A stretch of 64,000 bases of DNA from Bacteroidota bacterium (GTDB lineage: Bacteria > Bacteroidota > Bacteroidia > NS11-12g > UBA9320): assembly GCA_016124755.1 (NCBI GenBank), contig WGNA01000003.1:1-64000 (forward strand), read 5' to 3'. How positions within the stretch are numbered: position 1 is the first letter of the stretch; each line of letters starts with the position of its first letter. A model generated the notes under the pieces. It worked only from the letters and a program-made list of their open reading frames with translations, had not been told where the DNA came from and ran no database searches. Positions 9,194-19,260 of this stretch are shown here, piece after piece. The position numbers and the translations under genes are program-made.

Positions 9194-9220
9194 GGCCGGA
9201 GATGTTCAACATATCCGGCC
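9194..9220 (-). terminator. Rho-independent terminator of the pyrophosphatase gene
   Basis: GGCCGGA and TCCGGCC form a 7-bp GC-rich stem, extended inward by ATGTT/AACAT. Read on the minus strand it is followed by a run of T, and it lies about 30 bp beyond the stop codon at 9247. Confidence 0.85.
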
Positions 9221-9246
9221 CTTTCAATTCTTTTTAATGAAACTCC

Positions 9247-11634
9247 CTATTCCTGATGCGGAATGGAATCGCCATGCATTTGATTGTGCATTTCTCCGTG
9301 CATCTCACCATGCATTTCCTGATGGTGATCTCCACAGGAAGCTTTATCACCACCGCAGGATTTCTTTTCTCCTTTGCAATGTCCGGCACATGCCTTCTGA
9401 TATTCACCTCCGTCGGCCGACTGACAATGTCCATTCGTCATGCACTCAGAATGAATTCCGGCTGCATTTGCATTATTGGTCTGGAATCGCTGAGCCAGAA
9501 TCGGCGCGATAACCAAACCTACCAAACAGGTAAGTTTAATAAGAATGTTCATCGACGGACCGGAAGTATCTTTAAACGGATCACCAACGGTATCTCCGGT
9601 AACGGCTGCTTTGTGTGCATCAGAACCTTTGAAAGTCATTTCGCCATCGATCATAACACCGGCTTCGAAAGATTTTTTAGCATTATCCCAGGCACCACCA
9701 GCATTGTTCTGGAAAATCGCCCAGAGAACACCGCTCACACAAACACCAGCCATGTATCCGCCAAGTGCCTCAGGACCCATTAAAAATCCGATCAGAAGCG
9801 GACTTACAATAGTGATAGCGCCCGGCAACATCATTTCGCGCAGAGCCGCTTTGGTTGAAATCTCAACACATTTTCCGTATTCAGGCTTTCCGGTTCCTTC
9901 CATAATTCCAGGAATTTCCTTGAACTGACGACGAACTTCCTTCACCATATCCATCGCCGCTTTACCAACCGATCGCATGGCAAGTGCACTGAAAACTACC
10001 GGCACCATACCACCAATAAAGAGAGCTGCTAATACATCAGCCTTAAAAATGTTAATTCCTTCGATTCCGGTGAAGGTTACATAAGCCGCGAAAAGTGCCA
10101 GAGCTGTAAGTGCAGCAGATGCAATCGCAAATCCTTTACCGATAGCTGCGGTTGTATTTCCAACACTGTCGAGCACGTCTGTTCTTCCGCGAACTTCGCT
10201 TGGCAATTCACTCATTTCTGCGATACCACCCGCGTTGTCTGCGATGGGTCCGAAAGCATCAATAGCCAGCTGCATTGCTGTAGTCGCCATCATTGCAGAA
10301 GCCGCAATCGCAACTCCGTAGAAACCGGCAAGTGCATACGCTCCCCAGATCGCACCGGCAAAAAGAAGGATCGGTCCAAACGTAGACATCATACCAATTG
10401 ACAAACCGGCAATGATGTTGGTCGCAGCTCCCGTGCTGGAATTCTGAACGATATCCAGAACCGGCTTTTTACCAAGTCCTGTGTAATATTCGGTGAAGTT
10501 TGAAATCAAACCTCCAACAGCAAGGCCAATCAAGATGGCATAAAACACGTTCATGGCCGGCAATTCCAAGAGTCCTTGCTGGAAGAAAACCATCTGGATT
10601 TTTTCCGGCAACATCCAGTTTATGATAAAATAGGAAGCAATGGCCGTCATGATAATAGAAGACCAGTTACCCATATTAAGTGCTCTTTGCACTTCCTTTT
10701 CACGAGCGTTGTTGTCTTTAATTTTAATAAAGAGTGTACCGAGGATTGAGAAAATAATTCCCAGACCAGCAATCAGAATCGGCAACAGAATCGGGCCCAT
10801 TCCATGGAATGCATCGGTAAACTGAGTGGTGTGACTCATATCTTTAATGATATAGTTGCCCAACACCATGGAAGCGAGTACGGTTGCAACATAAGAACCG
10901 AAAAGATCGGCGCCCATACCGGCAACGTCCCCTACGTTATCCCCTACGTTATCGGCAATGGTAGCAGGATTCCGCGGATCGTCTTCCGGAATTCCGGCTT
11001 CAACTTTACCCACGAGATCCGCTCCAACGTCAGCAGCTTTCGTATAAATACCACCTCCAACTCGGGCGAAGAGTGCAATAGACTCAGCACCCAGAGAGAA
11101 ACCGGCTAAGGTTTCTAAAACAGTGGTCATTTGATGATAGAAGTCGCCACCCTCGGTCATGAACCAGTTGGTGAGGATTACGAACAACAAACTGAGTCCA
11201 AGTACGGCAAGTCCTGCAACGCCAAGACCCATCACAGTTCCGCCATTGAAAGAAACTTTTAATGCATTCGGAAGACTGGTTCTCGCCGCTTGAGTAGTTC
11301 GAACGTTGGCGGCAGTTGCGATTCGCATTCCGATGTTACCGGCAACCGCTGAAAACACAGCTCCGATTACGAAAGCGATTACAATAAACCAGTGGGTAGA
11401 TTCCACCATTTGGGAAAGAACACCGAGCAGAATTCCCGCGATCACCACGAAGATGGCGAGTATGCGGTATTCAGCATTCAAAAAAGCAAGCGCACCTTCA
11501 CGTACGTAATTGGCAAGGGTTTGCATCTTTTCATCCCCTGCGTCCTGTTTGTTAACCCACATGGATTTCACCACCATCACTGCGATGCCGATGAGCCCGA
11601 ACAGAGGCAACAAATAGATTAGATTTTCACTCAT
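9247..11634 (-). CDS. hppA: Membrane-bound proton/sodium-translocating pyrophosphatase with Cys/His/Met-rich tail
   Basis: Multi-span membrane pyrophosphatase (795 residues from the ATG at 11634; a TTG lies just before it). It couples PPi hydrolysis to H+ and/or Na+ export. Signature loops are present: [18 protein letters not shown] (about 202-219), [18 protein letters not shown], and [26 protein letters not shown] (about 493-501) has Ala and Gly at the two positions that distinguish K+-dependent enzymes (family knowledge). TM6 reads [10 protein letters not shown] without the usual gate Glu, while TM5 has Glu184 in FSLGAES. The last 70 residues are not part of the usual enzyme: 6 Cys, about 10 His and four EMHG-like repeats. 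Monocistronic with its own terminator. Confidence 0.95.
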   Translation of the reverse strand: MSENLIYLLPLFGLIGIAVMVVKSMWVNKQDAGDEKMQTLANYVREGALAFLNAEYRILAIFVVIAGILLGVLSQMVESTHWFIVIAFVIGAVFSAVAGNIGMRIATAANVRTTQAARTSLPNALKVSFNGGTVMGLGVAGLAVLGLSLLFVILTNWFMTEGGDFYHQMTTVLETLAGFSLGAESIALFARVGGGIYTKAADVGADLVGKVEAGIPEDDPRNPATIADNVGDNVGDVAGMGADLFGSYVATVLASMVLGNYIIKDMSHTTQFTDAFHGMGPILLPILIAGLGIIFSILGTLFIKIKDNNAREKEVQRALNMGNWSSIIMTAIASYFIINWMLPEKIQMVFFQQGLLELPAMNVFYAILIGLAVGGLISNFTEYYTGLGKKPVLDIVQNSSTGAATNIIAGLSIGMMSTFGPILLFAGAIWGAYALAGFYGVAIAASAMMATTAMQLAIDAFGPIADNAGGIAEMSELPSEVRGRTDVLDSVGNTTAAIGKGFAIASAALTALALFAAYVTFTGIEGINIFKADVLAALFIGGMVPVVFSALAMRSVGKAAMDMVKEVRRQFKEIPGIMEGTGKPEYGKCVEISTKAALREMMLPGAITIVSPLLIGFLMGPEALGGYMAGVCVSGVLWAIFQNNAGGAWDNAKKSFEAGVMIDGEMTFKGSDAHKAAVTGDTVGDPFKDTSGPSMNILIKLTCLVGLVIAPILAQRFQTNNANAAGIHSECMTNGHCQSADGGEYQKACAGHCKGEKKSCGGDKASCGDHHQEMHGEMHGEMHNQMHGDSIPHQE

Positions 11635-11916
11635 CAAATACTTTTTTAAGAAGTCCGCGAAAATAAAGAAATGAGATGATTTGAAAATCTGTGGTTACGG
11701 CTTGTTGAGAAGTTGAAAACTCAGAGGTGTAATTGTGCGTGGGAATTGATTGCTCTTGCAACGCAACCCATCTCAATTTCATCCTTAGAGAAAAACAAAA
11801 CTCACAACTGTGTCGGAATAACCAATCCTTAACATTACCGACCCGGGTGTGACGCTAAAAATTTTAAAACGTAGTATTCTCGAATGTGTAAATCAGCACT
11901 CTTAATAAAAAAATGC
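11635..11916. other. Intergenic region between divergent genes
   Basis: About 280 bp between the divergent hppA and a secreted-protein gene. On the minus strand, TATTTTCG about 20 bp before the hppA ATG is a one-mismatch Bacteroidota -7 box. No other structure was recognised. Confidence 0.4.
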
Positions 11917-13899
11917 ATGCAAAAAGTTATCACGCTTTTTTGCTTTTGGCTTTATCTGTATTCTAACGTCAATGCGCAATTAGAAGTAAAAATTTCCAAT
12001 GGTAACATCAGCGCATGCAGTGGCGACAGCATTTTATTGGATTCTAAAATTATTCAGGGCACACCTGTAAGTTATGTCTGGAGTTGTTCCTCCACAGGTT
12101 TTAAAGACAGCACAGCTCCAAAAACAAAAGCTGCATTTACATCCACCGGTTGGTTAATTCTCACGTGCAAAGACGCAACTTCAACATCTATTGATTCGGT
12201 AATGGTTACGGTTTCCTCAAGTCTCAACCTCATTATGCCGAGCGACAAACGCATCTGTTGTGATGACGATCCGCTGGATTTGACATTATTCGAAAACAAA
12301 GATCAAACGGGTGGTAATTGGTTCTGTAAAATCTCACCCACACTAATCTCGAATGATACCTTGTACCCCAAAATTGAATGTGGAGCTTATGACAGAACCT
12401 TTTTTATCACGTACAGCTATACTGGAAGTTCGGCACAATGCTCGGATATGGATTCGTTCAAAGTAACCCTTGGTGCACTTCCTTCAGTGATACTTCAAGA
12501 CAGTTCTTTTTGTCAGGGCAGAGGAGTGGTGAATCTGAAAAACGATCACATTATAATAACTCCTTCAAATCCCAACCTTGGCCGCCAGACCTGGAGTTGT
12601 GTTGATTGCGGCTCTTATAATTCCAATAAAATCATTGAAGATTTGGGATCAGGATTGCCTGGCGCTCCGCAAAACTATGTGATTAATATTGATGATAGCT
12701 CAATGCCACTCGGTTCGAAATCACGCGATTCCGTTACGATAGAATTGTTGTATGCAAATTCATTTGGATGTGAGAACCGGGACACGGCAACGCTCACTAT
12801 TTATAAATCACCCAAAATCAATTTTCAGGGATTTGACCGCTTGTGTTGGGATGAGGGAATCGTGGATCTGAAAAAACTCTCGAACGTTACTCCAACCAAC
12901 GGATACTGGTTTGCTGTTGACACGCTAACTTCGATCTACCGGCCTGCCTCAGATCTTAATCCCGTTTTAATGAATGGCCCGAATAAAGGCGACACACTTA
13001 ACACTTTAAAATTGCCACAACCGGTATATCCGAATCCGCACAAATATTATATGCGGTATTACCATGATGCATCTGGTTGTCCGGTTTTTCGCGACACCGT
13101 ATTAATTATCAATCCACTTCCAAAGCCTGTTATCACGAAGAAAGACTTTATGGCTTTTTCGACTAAAGAGCCTTTTGTTTTATGTGAAAACCATTATGCC
13201 TTGCCACTTGATGCCGGTTTTAAAGGAGGAATCTGGAAATCAAACTATCCTTCAAGTATTAAAAAGGATTCGTTCTACGCAACTCTTTCTCCGAAAGAAA
13301 AGCCCATCCACATTTATTACGAATACAAAGATGTGCATGGATGCTTCGGTTCCGATTCAATCTCGGTTTCTATTGAATATTTACCAACCATTCAGGTTAT
13401 TCCACATGATCTAAAAATCTTTAGTGACACACCAACCGTTGTTAAAGTTTATGCAAATCATACCCATGCTTCCGGCATTACCTGGACATCTTTAACTGGT
13501 GGTTCGATTAATGAAACCAAAGCCGATACCGTTTTATACACGATTTCGAATACAGACGACTCGTGTCGGAAATTTCTGCTTTATGTTCAAACCCGTTCCG
13601 GATATGCATGTCCGTTCACCGATGATTTATTTACCGCAGAACTTTGTCCGGAAGCACTTTCGGTTGAAAACCTGACTCCTACTCTGACTATTAAAGTGTA
13701 TCCGAATCCCTCGAATGGTTCGTTCACCATTTCAAATGCAGATCAATTCGAAACAGAATTTTTTACGGCTGATGGCAAGTTGTTGCAAGTGAATAATACC
13801 GAAAACGGATTTGAGACGGATTATAAAGGATTGATCTGGATTCGATGTGTGGATTTACAGACCGGATTAATGGGAATAACCCGTTTGGTTTTGCGTTAA
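11917..13899 (+). CDS. Secreted Ig/PKD-like protein with T9SS type A sorting domain
   Basis: Secreted protein of 660 residues. The ATG at 11917 is preferred over one at 11884 because it starts a standard signal peptide (MQKVITLFCFWLYLYSNVNA). The body consists of successive beta-rich segments of roughly 80-100 residues with paired cysteines and DxVxVT-type strands, resembling PKD/Ig-like modules though degenerate. The C-terminal 75 residues begin IKVYPNPSNGSFTIS and end GITRLVLR, a canonical type A T9SS C-terminal domain. The protein should therefore cross the outer membrane via T9SS and be released or attached to the surface (family knowledge). Ligand or function unknown. Confidence 0.8.
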   Translation: MQKVITLFCFWLYLYSNVNAQLEVKISNGNISACSGDSILLDSKIIQGTPVSYVWSCSSTGFKDSTAPKTKAAFTSTGWLILTCKDATSTSIDSVMVTVSSSLNLIMPSDKRICCDDDPLDLTLFENKDQTGGNWFCKISPTLISNDTLYPKIECGAYDRTFFITYSYTGSSAQCSDMDSFKVTLGALPSVILQDSSFCQGRGVVNLKNDHIIITPSNPNLGRQTWSCVDCGSYNSNKIIEDLGSGLPGAPQNYVINIDDSSMPLGSKSRDSVTIELLYANSFGCENRDTATLTIYKSPKINFQGFDRLCWDEGIVDLKKLSNVTPTNGYWFAVDTLTSIYRPASDLNPVLMNGPNKGDTLNTLKLPQPVYPNPHKYYMRYYHDASGCPVFRDTVLIINPLPKPVITKKDFMAFSTKEPFVLCENHYALPLDAGFKGGIWKSNYPSSIKKDSFYATLSPKEKPIHIYYEYKDVHGCFGSDSISVSIEYLPTIQVIPHDLKIFSDTPTVVKVYANHTHASGITWTSLTGGSINETKADTVLYTISNTDDSCRKFLLYVQTRSGYACPFTDDLFTAELCPEALSVENLTPTLTIKVYPNPSNGSFTISNADQFETEFFTADGKLLQVNNTENGFETDYKGLIWIRCVDLQTGLMGITRLVLR

Positions 13900-14359
13900 A
13901 ATCATTTAAGTTTTTTCGTATAGATAGACCAAGATTGTTAATTGGTTGAGAATCGAAATACAATCTCTTCTCTCACTTTTTTCTTGATAAAAAAGTAAGC
14001 AAAAAATCAAGTCGGAAAGAAAGCTGCCCAAACGCCCTTTATCATTTGTTGAAAATCTGGGGAAAGAAGTGACAAGCACTTTCCCCGATTTTCTACCAAA
14101 TGACAAATTCCCGCCGGGGCTATCCCGCCTTTCCGACATCCCACCCACCCGTTCCTATTCTTGTTTTAGGATCCGCTTCGTACAATTCATTTTGATCTTT
14201 TTACTACCAAAATGGATGTGATCCGCAAGTTTGTGTAATCATACTGAGAAACATTAAATCATTTGTACGAGGGCTTGATTAATGATGAAAGTTCAGTGTT
14301 GAGCAAGCTTTGATTCTCCATCAGATTCTATAGTGAATCGGTATATCTTTGCCGCCTTC
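13900..14359. repeat. Intergenic region containing a long imperfect hairpin
   Basis: Between a T9SS cargo gene and lepA lies a structured element at 14011-14137. Outer arms GTCGGAAAG (14011-14019) and CTTTCCGAC (14129-14137) are exact reverse complements. Inside, 14041-14066 pairs imperfectly with 14079-14104, with a small AAGTG/CACTT stem at the tip. Just upstream is a poly-lysine-like AAAAAAGTAAGCAAAAAATC stretch. A possible 80-residue minus-strand reading frame across it (13906-14148) has no protein-like features and follows the palindrome, so I treat it as non-coding. Confidence 0.7.
14344..14351 (+). promoter_or_regulatory. Candidate -7 promoter box of lepA
   Basis: TATCTTTG fits the Bacteroidota -7 consensus TAnnTTTG. 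It ends 8 bp before the chosen lepA ATG, which would leave a leader of only a few bases. No good -33 TTG is seen at the expected spacing. Confidence 0.5.
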
Positions 14360-16150
14360 ATGAAACACATCCGGAATTTTTGCATCATTGCCCACATCGA
14401 CCACGGGAAATCAACATTGGCCGACCGCCTTTTGCAACAGACCAAAACCGTTGACGAACGCGATCTGAAAGAACAGGTTCTGGATGATATGGATCTTGAA
14501 CGCGAGCGGGGAATCACTATTAAATCGCATGCTATTCAGATGGAATATAACTTCGAAGGCGAAGACTATATTCTGAATCTGATCGACACTCCGGGACACG
14601 TGGATTTTTCGTACGAAGTTTCCCGTTCGATCGCAGCTTGTGAAGGAGCCTTATTAATTGTGGATGCTTCACAAGGAATTCAGGCACAAACGATTTCCAA
14701 TTTGTACTTGGCTCTGGATCACGATTTAGTGATTATTCCGATTCTTAATAAAATGGATTTGCCGGGTGCAATGCCGGAGGAAGTAAAAGATCAGATTGAA
14801 GAATTAATTCTTTGCGATCGGAACGAAATTATTCCGGCCAGCGGAAAAACCGGGATGGGAGTTGATGATATTCTAGAAGCCATTGTTCATCGTATTCCTC
14901 CGCCAAAAGGCAATCCGGAAGCGCCGCTCAAAGCCTTGATTTTTGATTCGGTGTTCAATTCTTTCCGGGGAATCATTGCATACTTTAAAGTAATCGACGG
15001 GGAAATCCGGAAGAATGATAAAGTAAAATTCATCAATACCGGAAAAGAATACATCGCCGATGAAGTAGGTGTTTTAAAACTAAAGCAACAACCCCGGGCC
15101 GTTATTAAAACCGGTGATGTGGGCTATATAATTTCCGGGATTAAAGAAGCACGGGAAGTAAAAGTCGGTGATACGATTACGCATCTCGAACGTCCGACCA
15201 CCAGTGCGGTAAAGGGTTTTGAAGATGTAAAACCGATGGTATTCGCGGGAATTTATCCGGTGGATACGGAAGACTTTGAAGAACTGCGCGACAGTATGGG
15301 TAAGCTTCAGCTCAACGATGCGTCTCTGGTTTTTGAACCGGAATCATCAGCGGCTCTTGGCTTTGGATTCCGTTGCGGCTTCCTCGGCATGCTGCACATG
15401 GAAATTATTCAGGAACGTTTGGAGCGGGAATTCGGAATGACGGTAATCACGACGGTTCCGAACGTTTCGTATCATGCCTTTAAAAAGAGGGACGAACTCA
15501 TTATTGTAAACAACCCGACTGATTTACCGGATCCGGGAGCAATGACACATGTGGAGGAGCCGTACATCAACGCGCAGATTATTACCGCCGGAGATTACGT
15601 GGGACAAATCATGACGTTGTGTATTGAGAAGCGGGGAATTTTAAAAAATCAGGTTTACCTAACGACCAACCGGGTTGAGCTCACTTTTGAAATGCCGATG
15701 GCGGAAGTCGTTTTTGATTTTTACGATAAACTAAAATCCATTTCCCGGGGATATGCGAGTTTCGACTACCACCCGATTGAATATCGCGAATCGCATTTGG
15801 TAAAACTCGATATTCTGTTGAACGGAAAGCAGGTCGATGCACTTTCGGCGATCATCCATCGGGATAAAGCCTATGAATACGGAAAGAAGATTTGTTTAAA
15901 ACTCAAAGAACTCATTCCGAAACAGCAATTTGAGATAGCGATTCAGGCGGGTGTGGGAACGAAAATTATTGCCCGCGAAACCATTAAGGCGATGCGAAAA
16001 GACGTAACGGCTAAATGTTACGGTGGTGATATTTCCCGAAAACGAAAACTCTTAGAGAAACAAAAGGCCGGTAAAAAACGGATGCGTCAGGTTGGAAATG
16101 TGGAGATTCCACAGTCGGCTTTTATGGCGGTGCTGAAGATTAACGATTGA
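14360..16150 (+). CDS. lepA: Elongation factor 4 (LepA)
   Basis: Translational GTPase EF-4 of 596 residues, close to the usual length. The ATG at 14360 is used because [18 protein letters not shown] is the standard N-terminus; a GTG at 14333 would add nine residues and overlap the -7 promoter box. G-motifs: AHIDHGKS (10-17), DTPGH, NKMD. Further LepA features include the [12 protein letters not shown] segment and the LepA-specific C-terminal region ending with [17 protein letters not shown]. It binds ribosomes and promotes back-translocation or ribosome maturation (family knowledge). Transcribed alone. Confidence 0.97.
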   Translation: MKHIRNFCIIAHIDHGKSTLADRLLQQTKTVDERDLKEQVLDDMDLERERGITIKSHAIQMEYNFEGEDYILNLIDTPGHVDFSYEVSRSIAACEGALLIVDASQGIQAQTISNLYLALDHDLVIIPILNKMDLPGAMPEEVKDQIEELILCDRNEIIPASGKTGMGVDDILEAIVHRIPPPKGNPEAPLKALIFDSVFNSFRGIIAYFKVIDGEIRKNDKVKFINTGKEYIADEVGVLKLKQQPRAVIKTGDVGYIISGIKEAREVKVGDTITHLERPTTSAVKGFEDVKPMVFAGIYPVDTEDFEELRDSMGKLQLNDASLVFEPESSAALGFGFRCGFLGMLHMEIIQERLEREFGMTVITTVPNVSYHAFKKRDELIIVNNPTDLPDPGAMTHVEEPYINAQIITAGDYVGQIMTLCIEKRGILKNQVYLTTNRVELTFEMPMAEVVFDFYDKLKSISRGYASFDYHPIEYRESHLVKLDILLNGKQVDALSAIIHRDKAYEYGKKICLKLKELIPKQQFEIAIQAGVGTKIIARETIKAMRKDVTAKCYGGDISRKRKLLEKQKAGKKRMRQVGNVEIPQSAFMAVLKIND

Positions 16151-16969
16151 TTTTATCATCCGCCGTGCTCCTACGCTGTGCACCTTCGCTGAAGCTACTG
16201 CGTAAGAGAAAGCTACGGCGTAAGAGAAAGCCGATAGGCGACGGCGGATCGATTTTCGCATTTTCAATTTTGGCTTTTCGTTTTTAGATGCCACGTTCGT
16301 ACATCGTACCTCTAAAATCGTACTTGTGTTTAACCGCAAAGTCACGCAATTTTTTTTGCAGAGTAACGCAGATTTTTATACGATATCCATATTCTGATTT
16401 TTATCCCAATCAAATTGTCCGTAGCGAGGACGCAACGGACAGGCTCCGGTTGTGGCTTTGGAGGTATCGATTTTCATCCGCCTTTCGGCGGATTCGTTTT
16501 TCGTTTTTCCTAGCTCCATTCGTAAATCGTACCTCTGAAATCGTACTTTTATTTAACCGCAAAGTCACGCAAAGTTTTTTCGCAGATTAACGCTGTTTTT
16601 TTTTGAGCCATTCGTACGCGCATATAGGAAATTGTTTCGAAGTCGGTAGTGGGGACGCTACCGACAGATTCGATTTTTTTTACCGCAAATTCACGCAAAG
16701 TTTATCGCAGAGGAACGCAGTTTTTTTTTGAACCATTCGTAAGCTCATTTAGAAAATTGTTTCGAAGTCGGTAGCGGGGACGCTACCGACAGATTCGTTG
16801 TTTGTTTTACCGCAAAGTCACGCAAAGTTTTTTCGCAGAGGAACGCAGTTTTTTTGAGCCATTCGTACGCGCATTTAGGAGATTGTTTCGAAGTCGGTAG
16901 AGGGGATGCTAACGACAGATTCGATTTTTATACTGCATCGACCTCCGCAAAGTGATTTCAGTATTTTAC
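16151..16969. repeat. Repeat cluster A: tandem hairpin-bearing repeats
   Basis: Non-coding. At 16158-16249 arms ATCCGCCGT and ACGGCGGAT flank CTTCGCTGAAGCTAC-type sequence. From about 16290 a mosaic unit starts, with an initial copy of about 223 bp followed by copies of about 125 bp. Each unit has ACCGCAAAGTCACGCAAAG, then TTTTTCGCAGAGGAACGCAG, an ATTCGTAAGCTCAT spacer, and a 24-nt hairpin. Hairpins lie at 16417-16440, 16642-16665, 16767-16790 and 16893-16916. A second small hairpin (ATCCGCC-TTTC-GGCGGAT) is at 16476-16493. The same unit reappears after the next gene. Confidence 0.85.
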
Positions 16970-16977
16970 TATCTTTG
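16970..16977 (+). promoter_or_regulatory. Candidate -7 promoter box of the T9SS cargo gene at 16982
   Basis: TATCTTTG matches TAnnTTTG and ends 4 bp before the ATG at 16982, predicting an essentially leaderless transcript. No clear -33 element. Confidence 0.5.
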
Positions 16978-16981
16978 GTTT

Positions 16982-18487
16982 ATGAACCTTCACCAAACGT
17001 TGAAATCCAGTTTACTTTTTTTGATTGTCATTAGTTTTATCTCAAATGTTCGTGCGCAGAGTTGGGTTCAGGTGGGAGAAGATCTCACCACAAACCGGGG
17101 CATAAATGGGTTTGGTGGTGAAATACATTTAACGCCTGATGGCCGCTTTTTAAGCATGAATTGTAATAAAGCGTATGTGATGGGAATTATCAGACATCCC
17201 GGAATCGATCCTGAATCTCATATTTATGAATTAAAAGATGGTGTTTGGAAAGCAATCTGGAACGGCGATTCTATTCAAACCAATTACGGCCTTACCATTT
17301 CTAATGATGGTCTGACAATGGCTTATATAACTTTAGAACAGGATCTTCAACAGACAAATCGTGAAGCTATTCATTTCGTAATTCATGTTTTAAAAAGAAT
17401 AAATGAAAAATGGATACCGGTTGGGGAGCCCATTTTTAGTTTAAAGGAGACGTCCTATGCTAATTCGCCTGATAATGTAAGTCTGGCAATGGATGCCGAA
17501 GGAAATTCTTTGGCTATTGGATTTATATATGCTTGGGAAAATATGGACTCGTCGATTATTAATAGCGGCTCGGTTGAAGTGTATTCCTGGCAAGAAAATA
17601 AATGGATCAGAAATGGTCAAGCATTGCAAGGTCGGGATTCTTTTTTCATTGGCTCGTATGTTAATATGAGTGCAGATGGAAACAGAATCGCAGTTAGAGC
17701 TACTCATTTTTCTGGAAATGGTGGATATGTTGAGGTTTACCAGAAAAGTGGAGATAAATGGTTTCTTTTGGGGCAGCCTATTAACATCGGATACCATTTT
17801 TGGAACGGACAATCCTCCTTTTCTCTCAGTCAGGATGGAAAGAAAATAGCCGTCGGAGGTCTTCACTCGACTCCGGAACTTTTAGACTTGTCTTCCTTTG
17901 CAGTACATCAATTGCGTGACTCAACCTGGCAACCGGAAGATCATATTTTCACTGCTGCCGAAGATGTTAAACTGGGGGAACATATTCAGTTGAGTGGTAA
18001 TGGAAATACCTTGGTTTGTTCATATTACGAAGGTGGTATTCCCCATTTAAAAGTACTCCGGTTGTCTGGAAATAAATGGTATGAAAGCATTTCTACCGGA
18101 CTTAACTGCGGAACCGCCATTCAGGATTTAAGTATTAGTTATTCCGGTGATACGATTTCCGTTGGAATAGTTGAAAAAAGTGCAAATAAGCAATTGGAAA
18201 TTGTGAGAATTTATGCGTGGGACGAACACTCTTCCATTCGAAAAACGGAACCGATTAAGTGTTCGGTTTTTCCAAATCCGGCCAGTGATGCGATCACCAT
18301 TGTTTCGAATGAATTCATAAAAAATCCGGTAGTGGAAATTATGAATTCAACCGGTCAGGTGATCGTATTTGAAAATTTGAATTCCGGCACCTCGTTCTCT
18401 TTACCACTAAATCTAAATCCCGGATTGTATTATGTGCGGTTAAATTCAGATGTGATTTCGCAATGGACTTCGTTGGTGGTTAGATAA
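16982..18487 (+). CDS. Secreted propeller-like protein with T9SS type A sorting domain
   Basis: Secreted protein of 501 residues. The ATG at 16982 starts a clear signal peptide ending VRAQ; an in-frame ATG at 16952 lies upstream of the -7 box. The body (about 30-410) shows repeated blades of the form LSxDGxxIAVG followed by VEVYxxxGDKW (for example LSQDGKKIAVGG, MSADGNRIAVRA, LSGNGNTLVCSY), typical of a WD40/kelch-like beta-propeller. The C-terminal 75 residues start CSVFPNPASDAITIVS and end QWTSLVVR, a type A T9SS sorting domain. The gene is flanked on both sides by copies of the same hairpin repeat. Function unknown. Confidence 0.8.
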   Translation: MNLHQTLKSSLLFLIVISFISNVRAQSWVQVGEDLTTNRGINGFGGEIHLTPDGRFLSMNCNKAYVMGIIRHPGIDPESHIYELKDGVWKAIWNGDSIQTNYGLTISNDGLTMAYITLEQDLQQTNREAIHFVIHVLKRINEKWIPVGEPIFSLKETSYANSPDNVSLAMDAEGNSLAIGFIYAWENMDSSIINSGSVEVYSWQENKWIRNGQALQGRDSFFIGSYVNMSADGNRIAVRATHFSGNGGYVEVYQKSGDKWFLLGQPINIGYHFWNGQSSFSLSQDGKKIAVGGLHSTPELLDLSSFAVHQLRDSTWQPEDHIFTAAEDVKLGEHIQLSGNGNTLVCSYYEGGIPHLKVLRLSGNKWYESISTGLNCGTAIQDLSISYSGDTISVGIVEKSANKQLEIVRIYAWDEHSSIRKTEPIKCSVFPNPASDAITIVSNEFIKNPVVEIMNSTGQVIVFENLNSGTSFSLPLNLNPGLYYVRLNSDVISQWTSLVVR

Positions 18488-18519
18488 TATTTCCGTATAC
18501 AAAATTGAAGTCTTGGTTT

Positions 18520-18890
18520 TTATTCGATTTGGAGTTTACCTCGAAATCGGTAGCGGGGACGATGCCGACAGATTTGATGTTTGTTTTACCGCAAAGTCAC
18601 GCAAAGTTTTTTCGCAGATTAACGCAGTTTTTTTTGAGCCATTCGTAAGCTCATGTTGGAAATTGTTTCGATGCCGGTAGCGGGGACGCTATCGACAGAT
18701 TCCATTTTTGTTTTAACCACAAAGACACGCAAGGTTTTTTCGCAGTGGAACGCAGTTTTTTTTTGAACCATTCGTAAGCTCATTTAGAAAATTGTTTCGA
18801 AGTCGGTAGCGGGGACGCTACCGACAGATTCCATTTTTGTTTTAACCACAAAGACACGCAAGGTTTTTTCGCAGTGGAACGCTGATGCAC
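18520..18890. repeat. Repeat cluster B: three further copies of the hairpin repeat
   Basis: Three tandem copies of the unit found in cluster A, with a period of 127-129 bp. Hairpins are at 18546-18569, 18673-18696 and 18802-18825. The last is identical in sequence to that at 16767-16790. Each is followed by ACCGCAAAG or ACCACAAAG, then CACGCAA and a TTTTTTCGCAG stretch. Same orientation as cluster A, so the gene at 16982-18487 is bracketed by direct repeats. Confidence 0.85.
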
Positions 18891-19260
18891 TGCGTGCAAT
18901 TAATAATTAACAATTAATGGAATTAAGAAAGATATTCAATTCTGTGAACAATTTTTCGTTCTTCGATTCTTCGCTCTTCTCTGTTGCTGTCATAGAGATC
19001 CCGGAACGTGTTACATGATAACGCTCCATTGGCAATTTCGCTTTTCGAATTTTCGCTCTTCACTCTACCTGTTTCCGTTACTGTTACCGTTACTATTCTG
19101 GGTTGTTTCGCTCTGCTCAACATGACCGGCTTTCTTTTCTAAAACATGAGATTCTTCGGTGCCCTCAGAATTTAAATCCGTTCACTCGCTCTTTGCACTT
19201 CCGCTCTCCGTTACTGTTACCGATACCGTTACTGTTACTGTTACCGTTTCCGTTTCCCAT
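18891..19260. repeat. Composite hexanucleotide repeat, 3-prime of the caspase gene
   Basis: Non-coding. Reading the minus strand from the stop codon at 19261: three bases, then eight hexamers GGAAAC/GGTAAC/AGTAAC/GGTATC, then AGAGCG-type purine runs, a GTCATGTTGAGC block at about 19110-19125, and a second GTAACG/GTAACA array at about 19065-19100. These are the same components in the same order as after the sugar transferase at 28338, with matching parts at 1-369. Confidence 0.8.

Noticed and set aside
13906-14148. An 80-residue minus-strand reading frame
   Set aside because: It lies on the long inverted repeat at 14011-14137 and its composition follows the palindrome; no domain or signal is seen.
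16052-16590. Short reading frames across repeat cluster A
   Set aside because: They run through tandem hairpin repeats and change frame between copies; no protein-like pattern.
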